64,000 nt of DNA from Pseudomonas sp. RIT-562. Its GTDB lineage: Bacteria > Pseudomonadota > Gammaproteobacteria > Pseudomonadales > Pseudomonadaceae. A program made the position numbers and the translations under genes. The notes beneath the pieces were generated by a model. That model worked only from the letters and a program-made list of their open reading frames with translations, was not told the DNA's origin and searched no databases. Shown here in pieces: positions 7,923 through 17,115 of the stretch (positions are counted from its first letter, which is position 1; every line of letters starts with the position of its first letter). The stretch spans positions 1 through 64,000 of the forward strand of contig NZ_JAPJIV010000007.1 in NCBI RefSeq assembly GCF_026241895.1, read 5' to 3'.

Positions 7923-8465
7923 ATGTCTATCCGATTGAAATTACTAAGAAAGAAACTTGGGGTGACCTTGGAGTCGCTGGCGGAGAAATCCGGCATGACC
8001 AAGAGTTACCTGTCGAAAGTCGAACGCGGGTTGAATACGCCGTCGATTGCCGCTGCGCTGAAATTGGCCAAGGCGCTGAACGTGAAGGTCGAGGAGCTGT
8101 TCTCGGAGGACAATGTCAGCCTCGACAGCTACAGCCTGGTGCGCTGCAACGAGCGCCAATCCCTGGCTGCCAACGACCAGAGTCCGGGTTACGCGGTGCT
8201 GGCCCATCAAGTCAGCGAGCGCAACCTGCTGCCGTTCATCATCTATCCGCCGACGGAGTTCGTGGACAAAGCGTTCAAGGAGCACACGGGGGAAGAGTTT
8301 CTATTTGTCCATGAAGGCCGGGTGGAAGTGGATTTCATGAATGAGCGAGTGCTGCTCGAGCGCGGCGATGCGCTGCACTTCAACTCGCAGAAACCGCACC
8401 GGATCCGCTCGGTTGGCGAGGTTCAGGCGCAGTTGCTGGTGGTGGTGCATAGCGCGGACGAGTGA
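7923..8465 (+). CDS. XRE-cupin transcriptional regulator
   Basis: 180 aa. Residues 1-62 are an XRE HTH (LRKKLGVTLESLAEKSGMTK, SYLSKVERGLNTPSIAAALK) and residues about 105-178 a small cupin (EEFLFVHEGRVEVDF, LERGDALHFNSQKPHRIRS). The cupin probably senses the substrate of the divergent aldolase operon. Family members are usually repressors of a neighbouring catabolic operon, which matches the palindrome in the shared promoter region. Confidence 0.85.
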   Translation: MSIRLKLLRKKLGVTLESLAEKSGMTKSYLSKVERGLNTPSIAAALKLAKALNVKVEELFSEDNVSLDSYSLVRCNERQSLAANDQSPGYAVLAHQVSERNLLPFIIYPPTEFVDKAFKEHTGEEFLFVHEGRVEVDFMNERVLLERGDALHFNSQKPHRIRSVGEVQAQLLVVVHSADE

Positions 8466-8480
8466 GGCAGCCATGCTGAC

Positions 8481-8510
8481 GCCGTCGCGAGCAGGCTCAC
8501 TCCCACATGG
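8481..8510. repeat. Degenerate REP
   Basis: A single REP (gtcgcgagcaggctcactcc) followed by a decayed partner (ccttgctcgagatagcg, about 8520-8536) between the regulator and the convergent DUF4917 gene. Confidence 0.7.
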
Positions 8511-8551
8511 GAATGCATTCCTTGCTCGAGATAGCGTCAGTCGAGTCGTCG

Positions 8552-9571
8552 CTAAACCTCGACCGGCACTGTCAGCTTCGAACTACCCAACGCATGAGTC
8601 TTCGAATCAAAAAACCGCAACTGCGATCCAGTCCCCTCGAACACTTTTGCGTAGTGGCGCTTCTGATGCTGGATGAACGCCTTGCTGCGCGGATAGATAG
8701 AGATCGCCACCACCTTCGGTCGGGCCTGGCGCAGCGCCTGGATGATGTGCGCGTCCTGCTCGCCCAAGGCATGGCCAAATATGCACAAACCCTCGCCGTG
8801 CCCCAGTAGCTGGTCATAGCAGAACGACAGGTAATCCGAACTGCGGATGGTCCTGAGCTTGTCCTGGGACTGCCCCTCGTTGACGAACAGCGGCACATCA
8901 TCAAGGGTCTTGATGGTGTTGTTGATGGCAAAACTGCCCAGCAACGTGCCCTCGGTCGTCATCAACTTGCGCGCGGTTCCGTCCTGGTTGCGCACCAGGT
9001 GCAGGCCGCCGTGCAGGTACAGCAAACGGGTTTTGTCCGCCGCCGTGGCGCTCAGGTCAAAGCGCGGCTCGGCGCCCTGGAACAGGTCGCTGATCGATTC
9101 GGGTTGGTGCTGGATCGCCCAGTGGTTGAGCAGATCGTAGTTAGTGGTGAACACCGTCCGATAGCGGCCGAGCTCCTCACTGATCGCCGCCAGTGTCGCC
9201 GGCACGACCAGGCGCCAGGGAATGTGCACCGCATGCACGGTGTTGATCAGCGCTTCCTTGATCGCGTAATAACGATTGCGCGGAGCAGCGGAGCTGACCG
9301 CCAGGGCCTTGTTTACCCGGCTGGTGGTTTTCAGCGCGCTGAGTACCTGTTCGAAACTGCGGGTCTGCAGCGCCTCGAAAACGCTCAGCTCGGATTGGCT
9401 CAAGGGTTTTTCTTCGACGGTGCGGGCATTTTCAAACAGCGAGTCGTAGCCGAAATCGTCCCACACGGCGCGACTGGCGCCATTGCCTACCAGCAGGCCA
9501 TCCAGCGTAGTGGCGGCGCGCAAGGCATTCCAGTCTTCAAGTTGGGCATCAACATCCTGGAAATCGGTCAT
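8552..9571 (-). CDS. SIR2-like DUF4917 protein, possible NADase
   Basis: 339 aa. Motifs of the SIR2-type Rossmann fold can be read in order: GLLVGNGAS (25-33, nucleotide loop), FTTNYDLLNHW (141-151, the TTNYD typical of SIR2-like defence effectors), LHGGLHL (about 186, the catalytic-histidine strand) and FGHALGEQDAHI (about 265). I assign it to DUF4917, whose members are poorly characterised. SIR2-like domains with these motifs in Thoeris, DSR and related systems deplete NAD+ during infection. It stands alone here with no sensor or partner gene. A housekeeping role is equally possible. Confidence 0.65.
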   Translation of the reverse strand: MTDFQDVDAQLEDWNALRAATTLDGLLVGNGASRAVWDDFGYDSLFENARTVEEKPLSQSELSVFEALQTRSFEQVLSALKTTSRVNKALAVSSAAPRNRYYAIKEALINTVHAVHIPWRLVVPATLAAISEELGRYRTVFTTNYDLLNHWAIQHQPESISDLFQGAEPRFDLSATAADKTRLLYLHGGLHLVRNQDGTARKLMTTEGTLLGSFAINNTIKTLDDVPLFVNEGQSQDKLRTIRSSDYLSFCYDQLLGHGEGLCIFGHALGEQDAHIIQALRQARPKVVAISIYPRSKAFIQHQKRHYAKVFEGTGSQLRFFDSKTHALGSSKLTVPVEV

Positions 9572-9727
9572 TGCGGTGAAAGTCTCGAAGCGAAAGGTCG
9601 GATGGGCGGCGACTTTATCATGCTCCGACGTTGAGCTAGATCAAGTTAACGCATCGCCGATGGGTCGATCCTGTGGGTATCCGCTGGATCGGCATCGCCG
9701 GTTCGGCCCCTGTCAGGAGATTTGCTC

Positions 9728-10876
9728 ATGAGCAGCACATTTTTTATCCCCGCGGTGAACATCATGGGCATTGGCTGCCTCGACGAAGCCATGGTCGCGA
9801 TCGGCAAGTACGGGTTTCGCAAGGCGCTGATCGTCACCGATACCGGGTTGGCCAAGGCGGGCGTCGCCGGCATGATCGCCGGGAAGCTGGCGCAGCTGGA
9901 CATCGAGTCGGTGATTTTCGACGGAGCCAAACCGAACCCGAGCATTGCCAACGTCGAGCTTGGCCTGGGCCTGCTCAAGGAAAGCCAGTGCGATTTTGTG
10001 GTGTCACTGGGTGGCGGCTCGCCCCACGACTGCGCCAAGGGCATCGCCCTGTGCGCCACCAACGGCGGGCAGATTCGCGACTACGAAGGCGTTGATCAAT
10101 CCAGCCAGCCGCAACTGCCGCTGATCGCCATCAACACCACCGCCGGCACCGCCAGCGAGATGACCCGTTTCTGCATCATCACCGATGAATCGCGGCACGT
10201 GAAAATGGCCATCGTCGACCGCAACGTTACACCGCTGCTGTCAGTCAACGATCCCGCACTGATGGTCGCGATGCCCAAGAGCCTGACCGCCGCCACCGGC
10301 ATGGACGCGCTGACGCACGCCATCGAAGCCTACGTGTCGACCGCCGCCAACCCGATCACCGATGCCTGCGCGCTGAAAGCCGTCACCCTGATCAGCAACA
10401 ACCTGCGTCTGGCCGTGCGCGACGGCAACGATCTGGCTGCCCGGGAAAACATGGCTTACGCGCAGTTCCTCGCGGGCATGGCGTTCAACAATGCGTCCCT
10501 GGGATTCGTCCACGCGATGGCGCACCAGTTGGGTGGCTTTTACGACTTGCCCCATGGCGTGTGCAACGCCGTACTGCTGCCCCACGTGCAGAGCTTCAAC
10601 GCGTTGGTCTGCGCCGGCCGCCTTACCGACGTGGCCCACGCCATGGGCGCCGACATCCGTGGCTTCAGCCCGGAAGAGGGCGCCCAGGCCGCCATCACCG
10701 CGATTCGTGCCCTGGCCCATGACGTCGAGATCCCCGCCGGCCTGCGCGACCTGGGTGCCAAACTCAGCGACATCCCGATCCTGGCCACCAATGCCTTGAA
10801 AGATGCCTGCGGCCTGACCAACCCAAGAGCGGCGGACCAGCGCCAGATCGAAGAGATATTCCGCAGCGCCTTTTAA
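9728..10876 (+). CDS. Iron-containing alcohol dehydrogenase
   Basis: 382 aa from ATG 9728, with caggaga at 9713-9719; the TTG six bases upstream is a weaker option. Group III Fe-ADH features: [13 protein letters not shown] (NAD-binding), [10 protein letters not shown], and metal ligands in [25 protein letters not shown] and PHGVCNA. Closest in appearance to YiaY/DhaT/ErcA-type enzymes that oxidise primary alcohols or diols. It overlaps the convergent MFS gene by four bases. Confidence 0.9.
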   Translation: MSSTFFIPAVNIMGIGCLDEAMVAIGKYGFRKALIVTDTGLAKAGVAGMIAGKLAQLDIESVIFDGAKPNPSIANVELGLGLLKESQCDFVVSLGGGSPHDCAKGIALCATNGGQIRDYEGVDQSSQPQLPLIAINTTAGTASEMTRFCIITDESRHVKMAIVDRNVTPLLSVNDPALMVAMPKSLTAATGMDALTHAIEAYVSTAANPITDACALKAVTLISNNLRLAVRDGNDLAARENMAYAQFLAGMAFNNASLGFVHAMAHQLGGFYDLPHGVCNAVLLPHVQSFNALVCAGRLTDVAHAMGADIRGFSPEEGAQAAITAIRALAHDVEIPAGLRDLGAKLSDIPILATNALKDACGLTNPRAADQRQIEEIFRSAF

Positions 10877-12039
10877 GCTGCCTTGCGCCCGGGTGCGAGG
10901 AATACGCAGAGCATCGCACCCATGGCCAACAAGGTGCATAACAGCGATAAAGGCCATGCGTGCGGGCTCGCGATCAGGCTGGCGATGCCGCCAATGGCAG
11001 CCGCCATCAGCTGATGAATGAAGCCGCTCAACGCCATCGCGTAAGCACCGCCGACCGGCGAGCCGTCGTTGGCCAGCGCCAGACTGATTGGGTAGTTCAA
11101 CGACTGACCAAACACGGCAACGCAGTAAGGTATCCAGAACAGCAGCGCGATTGAACTGCCGGCGATGCTGCCCAGCAACATCACCGCGCTACCTGCCAGT
11201 GCCAGCCCTACGCCAACGGTCATCAGTCGCCGCTGACCCGTACGCAACACCAGAGTATTGACGGCCAATGCGCCGAGGAAATACGCCGCACTGATCGGCC
11301 ACCCCAACAGCCCATATTCAACGGCTGACCAGTTGAACGGTCCCTGGAGAATCAGCGGGGCGCCAGTGTTGAACGCAATGATGACCCCATAACCGAGCCC
11401 ACCGGCGAGAGCCGGGAGCAGGAAGGCTCGATGTCGCAGAATTTGCCAGTAGCTCGGCCAGGCGGACGCGCGAATGTTGTCCTCGGCGCGTGCAGGGAAC
11501 GCGACTTGCGCCACGACCAGCGCCTGTACCAGGCTGACAGAACCCAGCACGTAGAAAATTGCCGACCAGCCTGCCGCTGCCTGGATCACCGACCCCAGGT
11601 ACTGCCCGATACCCAACGCCACCACGAAGGAGATCGACAGCCAGGACAACGCCTTGGCCAGCAAGTCACCCTTGAAGCTGTCACGAATCAACACCCGGGC
11701 CATGACCGAAATGCCGCTGGCGCCAATGCCCTGTACCAGGCGCAAAAGCAGAAAGGATTCGAGTGTCTGGCTCAGGGGCAATGCAAGGTTGCCCAACCCG
11801 TAAATTCCCAGCGCCGCCAGCAGCACCGGCTTGCGACCAAAGCGCTGACCCAGGCTGCCCCAGAACAACATTGGCAGCGCCATACCGATCAGGTACACCG
11901 CCAATCCCCAGGACACCTGCGACACCTGCGCAGACAGAGCCCCGGCAATCTCCGGCAACGCGGGCAGGTAAATGCTCATGCCCAACTGCGCGAGGAACAC
12001 CGTGGTACAGGTGACGAGAAGGGTGGTGCTGCTTTTCAT
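10873..12039 (-). CDS. MFS drug/metabolite exporter (Bcr/CflA type)
   Basis: 388 aa with about twelve hydrophobic segments and the MFS signature between TM2 and TM3 ([15 protein letters not shown]). The TM1 sequence [17 protein letters not shown] is typical of the Bcr/CflA drug-proton antiporters. It begins 15 bases after the end of the alpha-oxoamine synthase gene, so it is probably co-transcribed and exports that enzyme's product. Base composition returns to the host's GC-rich style here. Confidence 0.85.
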   Translation of the reverse strand: MKSSTTLLVTCTTVFLAQLGMSIYLPALPEIAGALSAQVSQVSWGLAVYLIGMALPMLFWGSLGQRFGRKPVLLAALGIYGLGNLALPLSQTLESFLLLRLVQGIGASGISVMARVLIRDSFKGDLLAKALSWLSISFVVALGIGQYLGSVIQAAAGWSAIFYVLGSVSLVQALVVAQVAFPARAEDNIRASAWPSYWQILRHRAFLLPALAGGLGYGVIIAFNTGAPLILQGPFNWSAVEYGLLGWPISAAYFLGALAVNTLVLRTGQRRLMTVGVGLALAGSAVMLLGSIAGSSIALLFWIPYCVAVFGQSLNYPISLALANDGSPVGGAYAMALSGFIHQLMAAAIGGIASLIASPHAWPLSLLCTLLAMGAMLCVFLAPGRKAA

Positions 12040-12054
12040 CTAGCGTCCTTGTAT

Positions 12055-13302
12055 TCAATGGCCCGCATTAACAATGTATTCGCTTAGCAACATGGTCACG
12101 AGATCACAAAAGCTGTGGACTAGTGCAGGTTCCATGTCGGCTCGCAAGGTGATTCTGACGGCTGCACAGCCTTGTGCGACCACCGGAAAAAATACCGCTG
12201 ACGTAAAAAAACCGCGATCGGCCAGATCAATGGTAATTTTGTTCGCGAGAGATGCCTCACCGCAGTGGATCAGCCGAATTGCCATGCTACTGCCATGTTG
12301 TTCGGTTCGAATCATGCTATCGAAAAGTTGGATGTTGATTTGGAGTTTTTGTTGTAAGAAAGCTAATTCTGGAGTTTTGTGTAGTTTGATCGACGCTCGC
12401 CCTGCGCCTATAGCTGCACTATTCAGGCTTTGTGACCAGTTGCTCGGCCCGCCATAGCGTTGAATCAGCTTTTTGTGACGTTGATTTCCCAGCATCACAA
12501 GCCCCCCGCTTGCACCAAATGATTTTGCGAGTGACGCGACAATGATGCAGTTATCTTCAAGTGAATTTATCTGAGGGCGTACGAGCCCAGCGCCTGACTT
12601 GCCGATGGCAGTAAGCGCGTGGGAGTCGTCGAGATAAAGAAATAAACCATAGCGATCCCTTAAATATACAAGACCAGCCAAGTCTGCGACTCCGCCCATA
12701 CTGTAGGCACCGTCAGCGATATATGCTACTGAGCTGTTCTTTCGGCACTGCAGCTCCAAAAAATCCATGTCGTTATGGGGGGATGTAATAACTACCGTTT
12801 CGTCAGCGCACGCTGCTTTTAAATGATTCATCGAGTAGTGTGCTGACCGGTCAAACACCATCGCCGGGGGACGGTTTCCGGTAAAAACTCCGCTTGCCAA
12901 CAATGGCAAAATCCCAGCGCTTGCCGCACTGCATGATAAGGCGCTAAGGCATGTTGCGTCGAGTAACTCAGATAGTTCGAGTTCATATTGTTCCAGTATT
13001 CCAAGTTTGCAGCGGTTTTTTGAGTTTGCGACTCTCAAAGTTCCAATTTCTTTCAGAGTATCCATGGCGCCTTTGATAATTTCAGGATGATGGTCCAAGC
13101 CTAAGTACGATGTTGTGCAGAAGTGATGAAGAACACGACCGTGTTGGTCTACCAACTGATTGATACCCTTGATGTCGACATTTAAATCAGCGATTTTTCC
13201 CGCTTCGGCAGTCTCCCAATCGTGATCAGCTATCGAGATAAGTTTGCGGTAGTTGGTATAAGTGTTTGCAGTTTGTGGGGTCGTATCCATTTTTCTATTC
13301 AT
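12055..13302 (-). CDS. PLP-dependent alpha-oxoamine synthase-like enzyme
   Basis: 415 aa. The BioF/KBL/CqsA-like fold is supported by TSYLGLDHHPEI, HYSMNHLKAA, ADGAYSMGGVADL, the PLP aspartate in YLDDSHALTAIGKSGAG and the PLP lysine in IVASLAKSFGASGG. Such enzymes condense an amino acid with an acyl-CoA or acyl-ACP. It is visibly more AT-rich than its neighbours and has no biotin genes around it, so it is not the housekeeping BioF. With the exporter downstream it suggests a small amino-ketone product, perhaps a signal or toxin. The ribosome-binding site is weak; MDTTPQ at 13290 is an alternative start. Confidence 0.75.
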   Translation of the reverse strand: MNRKMDTTPQTANTYTNYRKLISIADHDWETAEAGKIADLNVDIKGINQLVDQHGRVLHHFCTTSYLGLDHHPEIIKGAMDTLKEIGTLRVANSKNRCKLGILEQYELELSELLDATCLSALSCSAASAGILPLLASGVFTGNRPPAMVFDRSAHYSMNHLKAACADETVVITSPHNDMDFLELQCRKNSSVAYIADGAYSMGGVADLAGLVYLRDRYGLFLYLDDSHALTAIGKSGAGLVRPQINSLEDNCIIVASLAKSFGASGGLVMLGNQRHKKLIQRYGGPSNWSQSLNSAAIGAGRASIKLHKTPELAFLQQKLQINIQLFDSMIRTEQHGSSMAIRLIHCGEASLANKITIDLADRGFFTSAVFFPVVAQGCAAVRITLRADMEPALVHSFCDLVTMLLSEYIVNAGH

Positions 13303-13645
13303 ACCTGTGCAATTGGCCGTTGTCGATCGCCTTGAACTGTACAGGGGACGTAATCTGCCTAAAATAGGCCGATTCCGATAAAATTGAGTGTTACAAGAGT
13401 TTTGGTTGTAGGACGATTCCCATTGATGTTGAGGGTTACACCGGTGGACCTACTAGGCGCTGTCCGACCCCCATCTAAGATATTGTCCCCCCGTCACATG
13501 TTAAAGCGAGATAGCTTACAGTGAGCCCAAACTGTGATGCTGGGATCCTAAATAAACGCGGCGTCTGAAGTCCTTTGTCCAAACGCCGCCCAGAGCAAGC
13601 TCGGCTCATAATGAAGAAAGCATCTGCGGCGGCCGCAAATGCCCC
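13303..13645. other. AT-rich intergenic region
   Basis: About 340 bases without a convincing gene. It contains the leader of the oxoamine synthase gene and a hairpin (gcggcgt/acgccgc, 13558-13589) that may end the convergent-side DMT transcript. The AT-rich composition continues from the oxoamine synthase to about 13550, marking the edge of the foreign-looking segment. Confidence 0.4.
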
Positions 13646-14134
13646 TCAATCCACCGTCACCAACGCTTTCGCCGGCATACTGCTGAACTGAATCAACACC
13701 ACCCCGGCAATCAGCAACACGGCCCCCAACACCCGCGGCAGTGTCATGTGCCGCTCCACCAAACCGAACCAGCCGAAGTGATCCAGCACCAGCGAAGCCA
13801 CCACCTGACCTGCCAATGCCAAGGCAATAAACCCCGAGGCGCCTAGCTTGGGCAGCAGCATCAGTGCCAATGAAATAAAACACACCCCAAACGCTCCACC
13901 GGCCCACATCCACAGCGGCGCCCTGGCGATGAAGGCCAGCGACGGCAGGGGCAAGCGCAGCGCCAGGATAATTGGCAGCAACACCAGCACACTCACCAGC
14001 AAGGAGGCCAGGGTCGCCCATAACGGATGCCCCAAGCCGCGGGTGAGGTTGGCGTTGATCGCACTCTGGAAAGGCACCACCGCCCCGGCTATCACGGCCA
14101 GCAGCAACAGGCCGGCCCAATGCAACGTACTCAT
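13646..14134 (-). CDS. DMT-family transporter (YdcZ/DUF606)
   Basis: 162 aa from ATG 14134 (MSTLHWAGLLLLAV) with ggagaa seven bases upstream; the ATG six bases earlier would sit on the ribosome-binding site. Five hydrophobic segments and the early PFQSAINANLTRGLGHPLWA motif match the half-size DMT transporters of the YdcZ family. Substrate unknown. It is divergent from the LysR gene, which probably controls it. Confidence 0.85.
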   Translation of the reverse strand: MSTLHWAGLLLLAVIAGAVVPFQSAINANLTRGLGHPLWATLASLLVSVLVLLPIILALRLPLPSLAFIARAPLWMWAGGAFGVCFISLALMLLPKLGASGFIALALAGQVVASLVLDHFGWFGLVERHMTLPRVLGAVLLIAGVVLIQFSSMPAKALVTVD

Positions 14135-14211
14135 GAACATTCTCCAACAGGTTTTGCTGGACTCTAGAGTATTCGTCGCGCAGATTTAAATTCTGAATTC
14201 CTATCTAGAAC

Positions 14212-15126
14212 ATGCACCAGATGAATGATCTAAGGCGCGTCGATTTAAATTTGCTGGTGATCCTCGACGCCCTGCTCAGCGAGCAGCACGTCACCCGCGC
14301 CGCCGAGCGCTTGCACCTGAGCCAACCGGCGGTCAGTCATGCCCTGGCGCGCCTGCGCGACTTGCTCGGTGACCCCTTGCTGGTGCGTGCCGGTTCCGGT
14401 CTGGTGGCCACGCCGCGGGCCCTTGAACTGATCGGGCCGCTGGCCGAAGCCCTGGCCCAGGTGCAAGCGCTGCTAGCGCCCAATGCCTTTGACCCGGGCA
14501 CCGCTCAGCGCACCTTTCGCCTGGCGATGTCGGACTACGGGGCGGCAATTGTCTTGCCTGAGCTTGTGCGCACGTTGCGTCGGGAAGCGCCAGGCATCGA
14601 TTTGCAAATCAGCCACGGCAGCCGCGAAGGCATGCTCGACGCCGTGCTCAATGGCGACATCGATTTGGCGGCGGGGGTGTTTCCAGAGCTGCCGAACGAA
14701 CTGCGTAGCACGTCGTTGTTCGAAGAGCGCTACGTCTGTCTCGTCGACCGCGCGAGCCTTGGCGCCGATGGCGTCCTCGACCTGCCGACCTACTTGGCCC
14801 GCCCGCATGTCCTACTGGAAATGCGCGGCAGCGGCACCCCGGAGATCGAACGGGCACTGACCGCGTTGCGCGAGCGCCGCCGAGTCGCGGTCAGCCTGCC
14901 GCACTGGAGCGTGGCGCCGGAATTCATCAGGGGCACAGACCTGATCCTCACGGTTGCCTCTCGTGCGGTCCGCGACATCGACGAGCGGACGCTGACGGTC
15001 GTCCCGCCGCCGTTTCATATTCCGTCGTTCACATTTGTGTTGGCGTGGCACAAGCGGCGGGGCGGGGATCAGGCGTTGAACTGGTTGAACGGGCGGATTG
15101 GGGAGGGGATAGTGCGCAGGACCTGA
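14212..15126 (+). CDS. LysR-family regulator
   Basis: 304 aa. The N-terminal winged HTH reads LLVILDALLSEQHVTRAAER then LSQPAVSHALARLRDLLGDP; residues about 95-300 are the NodD/PcpR-like effector domain. Start ATG 14212 or ATG 14221 (MNDLRR). Divergent promoter architecture suggests it regulates the DMT transporter gene 78 bases away. Confidence 0.85.
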   Translation: MHQMNDLRRVDLNLLVILDALLSEQHVTRAAERLHLSQPAVSHALARLRDLLGDPLLVRAGSGLVATPRALELIGPLAEALAQVQALLAPNAFDPGTAQRTFRLAMSDYGAAIVLPELVRTLRREAPGIDLQISHGSREGMLDAVLNGDIDLAAGVFPELPNELRSTSLFEERYVCLVDRASLGADGVLDLPTYLARPHVLLEMRGSGTPEIERALTALRERRRVAVSLPHWSVAPEFIRGTDLILTVASRAVRDIDERTLTVVPPPFHIPSFTFVLAWHKRRGGDQALNWLNGRIGEGIVRRT

Positions 15127-15153
15127 GCGCGATTCACTCATGAGGAGAACAAT

Positions 15154-15591
15154 GTGCTAACCGGCCTCAACCACCTGACCTTAGCCGTGACGGACCTGGA
15201 CCGCAGCCTGGTGTTCTATCGTGATCTGCTGCATTTTCAGGTCGATGCGACTTGGGAGTGCGGTGCCTACCTCTCCCTGCCAGGCCTGTGGTTGTGTCTC
15301 TCGCTAGATCCGCTACGCACAACCGAACCTGCCGCTGACTACACCCATTACGCCTTCACGATCAGCGAAGCAGACTTCCCGTGTTTCGTTGAGCACCTCC
15401 GGGCCGCAAACGTAGGGGAGTGGCGCGATAACAGCAGTGAAGGCGCATCGTTTTATTTCCTCGATCCTGACGGTCACAAGCTCGAAGCTCATGTTGGCGA
15501 TCTGGCCTCAAGGTTGGCAGCCTGTCGCCAGCGACCGTATGCGGGCATGCAGTTTCGCGAAGACGCCTTCAGCGATTCTTCCGCCGGGTGA
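15154..15591 (+). CDS. fosA: FosA-type fosfomycin glutathione transferase
   Basis: 145 aa from GTG 15154 (the ATG two bases earlier runs into a stop), with tgaggagaac upstream. Metal ligands His7 (GLNHLTLAV), His65 (DYTHYAF) and Glu111 (GHKLEAHVG) are all present, as are the FosA stretches WLCLSLDP and [17 protein letters not shown]. FosA opens the fosfomycin epoxide with glutathione in the cytoplasm. The surrounding genes are chromosomal with no mobile-element signs, so this is intrinsic resistance. I am sure of the family and fairly sure of the activity. Confidence 0.9.
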   Translation: MLTGLNHLTLAVTDLDRSLVFYRDLLHFQVDATWECGAYLSLPGLWLCLSLDPLRTTEPAADYTHYAFTISEADFPCFVEHLRAANVGEWRDNSSEGASFYFLDPDGHKLEAHVGDLASRLAACRQRPYAGMQFREDAFSDSSAG

Positions 15592-15762
15592 CAGGGTTTT
15601 GATTGAAGCGCAGCGCCACCGTTCGTCGCACCGGCCCCAGCTTTACTAAACCTTTCAAGCTCTTGAATTTCCTATGGGATGCGGACTGCTGTCTACCGCA
15701 GTCATCACCCAGAGGCGCGAACCCATGCTCGCGCTGGAATTCTTCAAGAGGAGGGCGCGACC

Positions 15763-16266
15763 ATGAGCCGGATGGCCACCCGTTTACGCCACATCAGTTT
15801 TGCCACGTTACTGGGGCTGTTTGCCACCCAAGCCTTCGCCCAGTCGCCAGCCGAATTCATCAACGATGCGTCCGCCAAAGGCATGGCCGATATCGAAGCC
15901 AGCCGCCTGGCGCACCAGAAAACCGAATCCAAGGAGGTCAAGGATTACACCATCGTGGTGATCAATGACCGCACCACCGCCAACCAGCATCTGGCCAAGA
16001 TCGCCAAGCAGCTGGATTTGCCAGTGGCTCCGCGTGAAGAGGTGGTTGATAAGGCCAAGACCCTGATGCCTGAAGTGCAGGATGGTGCTTCGTTCGACCA
16101 GGCCTACGCGGCCAGTCAGGTGAAAACCACTGAAGAAGCCATCCAGCAATTGCAGCAACAGGCGCAGTCCACCGAGGTGCCGGAAATCAAGGCATTTGCC
16201 GAAGAAACCCTGCCTAAGCTGCAGAATCACCTGCAGATGGCCAGGGCCCTGCAAGCCAGTCGATAA
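15763..16266 (+). CDS. DUF4142 periplasmic protein
   Basis: 167 aa from ATG 15763 after aagaggaggg. A signal peptide (ISFATLLGLFATQAFA-Q) is followed by a ferritin-like helical DUF4142 domain (AEFINDASAKGMADIEASRL, DYTIVVINDRTTANQHL). The family is often stress-induced in the periplasm. It is closed by a strong terminator. Confidence 0.85.
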   Translation: MSRMATRLRHISFATLLGLFATQAFAQSPAEFINDASAKGMADIEASRLAHQKTESKEVKDYTIVVINDRTTANQHLAKIAKQLDLPVAPREEVVDKAKTLMPEVQDGASFDQAYAASQVKTTEEAIQQLQQQAQSTEVPEIKAFAEETLPKLQNHLQMARALQASR

Positions 16267-16280
16267 CGCACAGGCATAAA

Positions 16281-16311
16281 AAACGGCGCCCATCCGGCGC
16301 CGTTTTTTTTT
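16281..16311. terminator. Bidirectional intrinsic terminator
   Basis: Stem aacggcgcc/ggcgccgtt with a five-base loop, flanked by A-run and T-run, between the DUF4142 gene and the convergent iron-permease-like gene. Confidence 0.9.
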
Positions 16312-16313
16312 GC

Positions 16314-16724
16314 TCAGCATTCGTTCCAATCCTGTTTGCGCTTGCTTGCCGTGGCCAGGCCCTCGAGGGCATGCACGTCTTTTTCGCCCATCGCCCTGTA
16401 ATGTCTGCGCAAGGCCTCCAGTTGCTTGAGGTCGAGCGATTCGAGCCCCAGCATGGCGTTTTGCGCTTCCTTGTTGACCCGTAATAACTCGTCGATTTTC
16501 AGGTGCAGGATGTCGGTGTCACGGTTTTGCGTGTTCTGGATCAGGAACACCATGAGGAACGTGATGATGGTGGTGGACGTGTTGATGATCAGTTGCCAAG
16601 TGTCGTTGTAGCCGAAAATCGGACCGCTCAAGCCCCAGAGAAATATCAGGATCAAGGCGCCCATGAATGTCTTGGGACTGCCGGCCCACAGGGCGAGCTT
16701 CTGCGAGATCTTTGCAAATTTCAT
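16314..16724 (-). CDS. Low-affinity iron permease family protein
   Basis: 136 aa. Two hydrophobic segments (about 18-38 and 45-62) with WQLIINTSTTIITFLMVFLI and the following QNTQNRDTDILHLKIDELLR motif are the signature of the PF04120 family. Named for a yeast iron transporter, but bacterial members are not proven iron permeases. Stands alone. Confidence 0.85.
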   Translation of the reverse strand: MKFAKISQKLALWAGSPKTFMGALILIFLWGLSGPIFGYNDTWQLIINTSTTIITFLMVFLIQNTQNRDTDILHLKIDELLRVNKEAQNAMLGLESLDLKQLEALRRHYRAMGEKDVHALEGLATASKRKQDWNEC

Positions 16725-16895
16725 TGCCGTATTCCTTATTGGGATGCGCCTGAATTTGTGACAGCGCCGGTATGCGGAAAATTCTGCTTACATTTTGCCG
16801 GCGGTGAAAAAAGCTCGGCGTCGATGGCGGGAAAGTCGCAACCATTGCCCGCTCTGGAGGGTCACTAGTTAAATCCCCTGAAGTTGGAGAACCCC

Positions 16896-17042
16896 ATGAA
16901 CATCGTGCGCACCCTGTGTCTTTCCTGCTGCCTGTTCGCGCTGCAAGGCTGCTTTGATAATTCCGATAACGAAACCCAGGACAATACCGATGGCACCAAG
17001 TCTTCGGTGCAGATGCAGGACAAGGAGGCGGCGGACAAGTAG
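16896..17042 (+). CDS. Tiny lipoprotein (48 aa)
   Basis: ATG 16896 with ttggagaacccc before it encodes MNIVRTLCLSCCLFALQGCF and then a short acidic, Asn/Asp-rich tail ending in DKEAADK. The lipobox LQGC at residues 16-19 gives a mature lipoprotein of about 30 residues. No family recognised. It is 74 bases before tam. Confidence 0.65.
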   Translation: MNIVRTLCLSCCLFALQGCFDNSDNETQDNTDGTKSSVQMQDKEAADK

Positions 17043-17115
17043 GTCCGTGCTATTTTTGCAGGTGCGCGATTGCCATGAATTGTCCGGGGCGCGTGCGCAC
17101 CCATAGGAGAACGCA

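Noticed and set aside
12055..13302. Housekeeping BioF
   Set aside because: No biotin genes nearby, AT-rich composition and an exporter partner; more likely a specialised oxoamine synthase.
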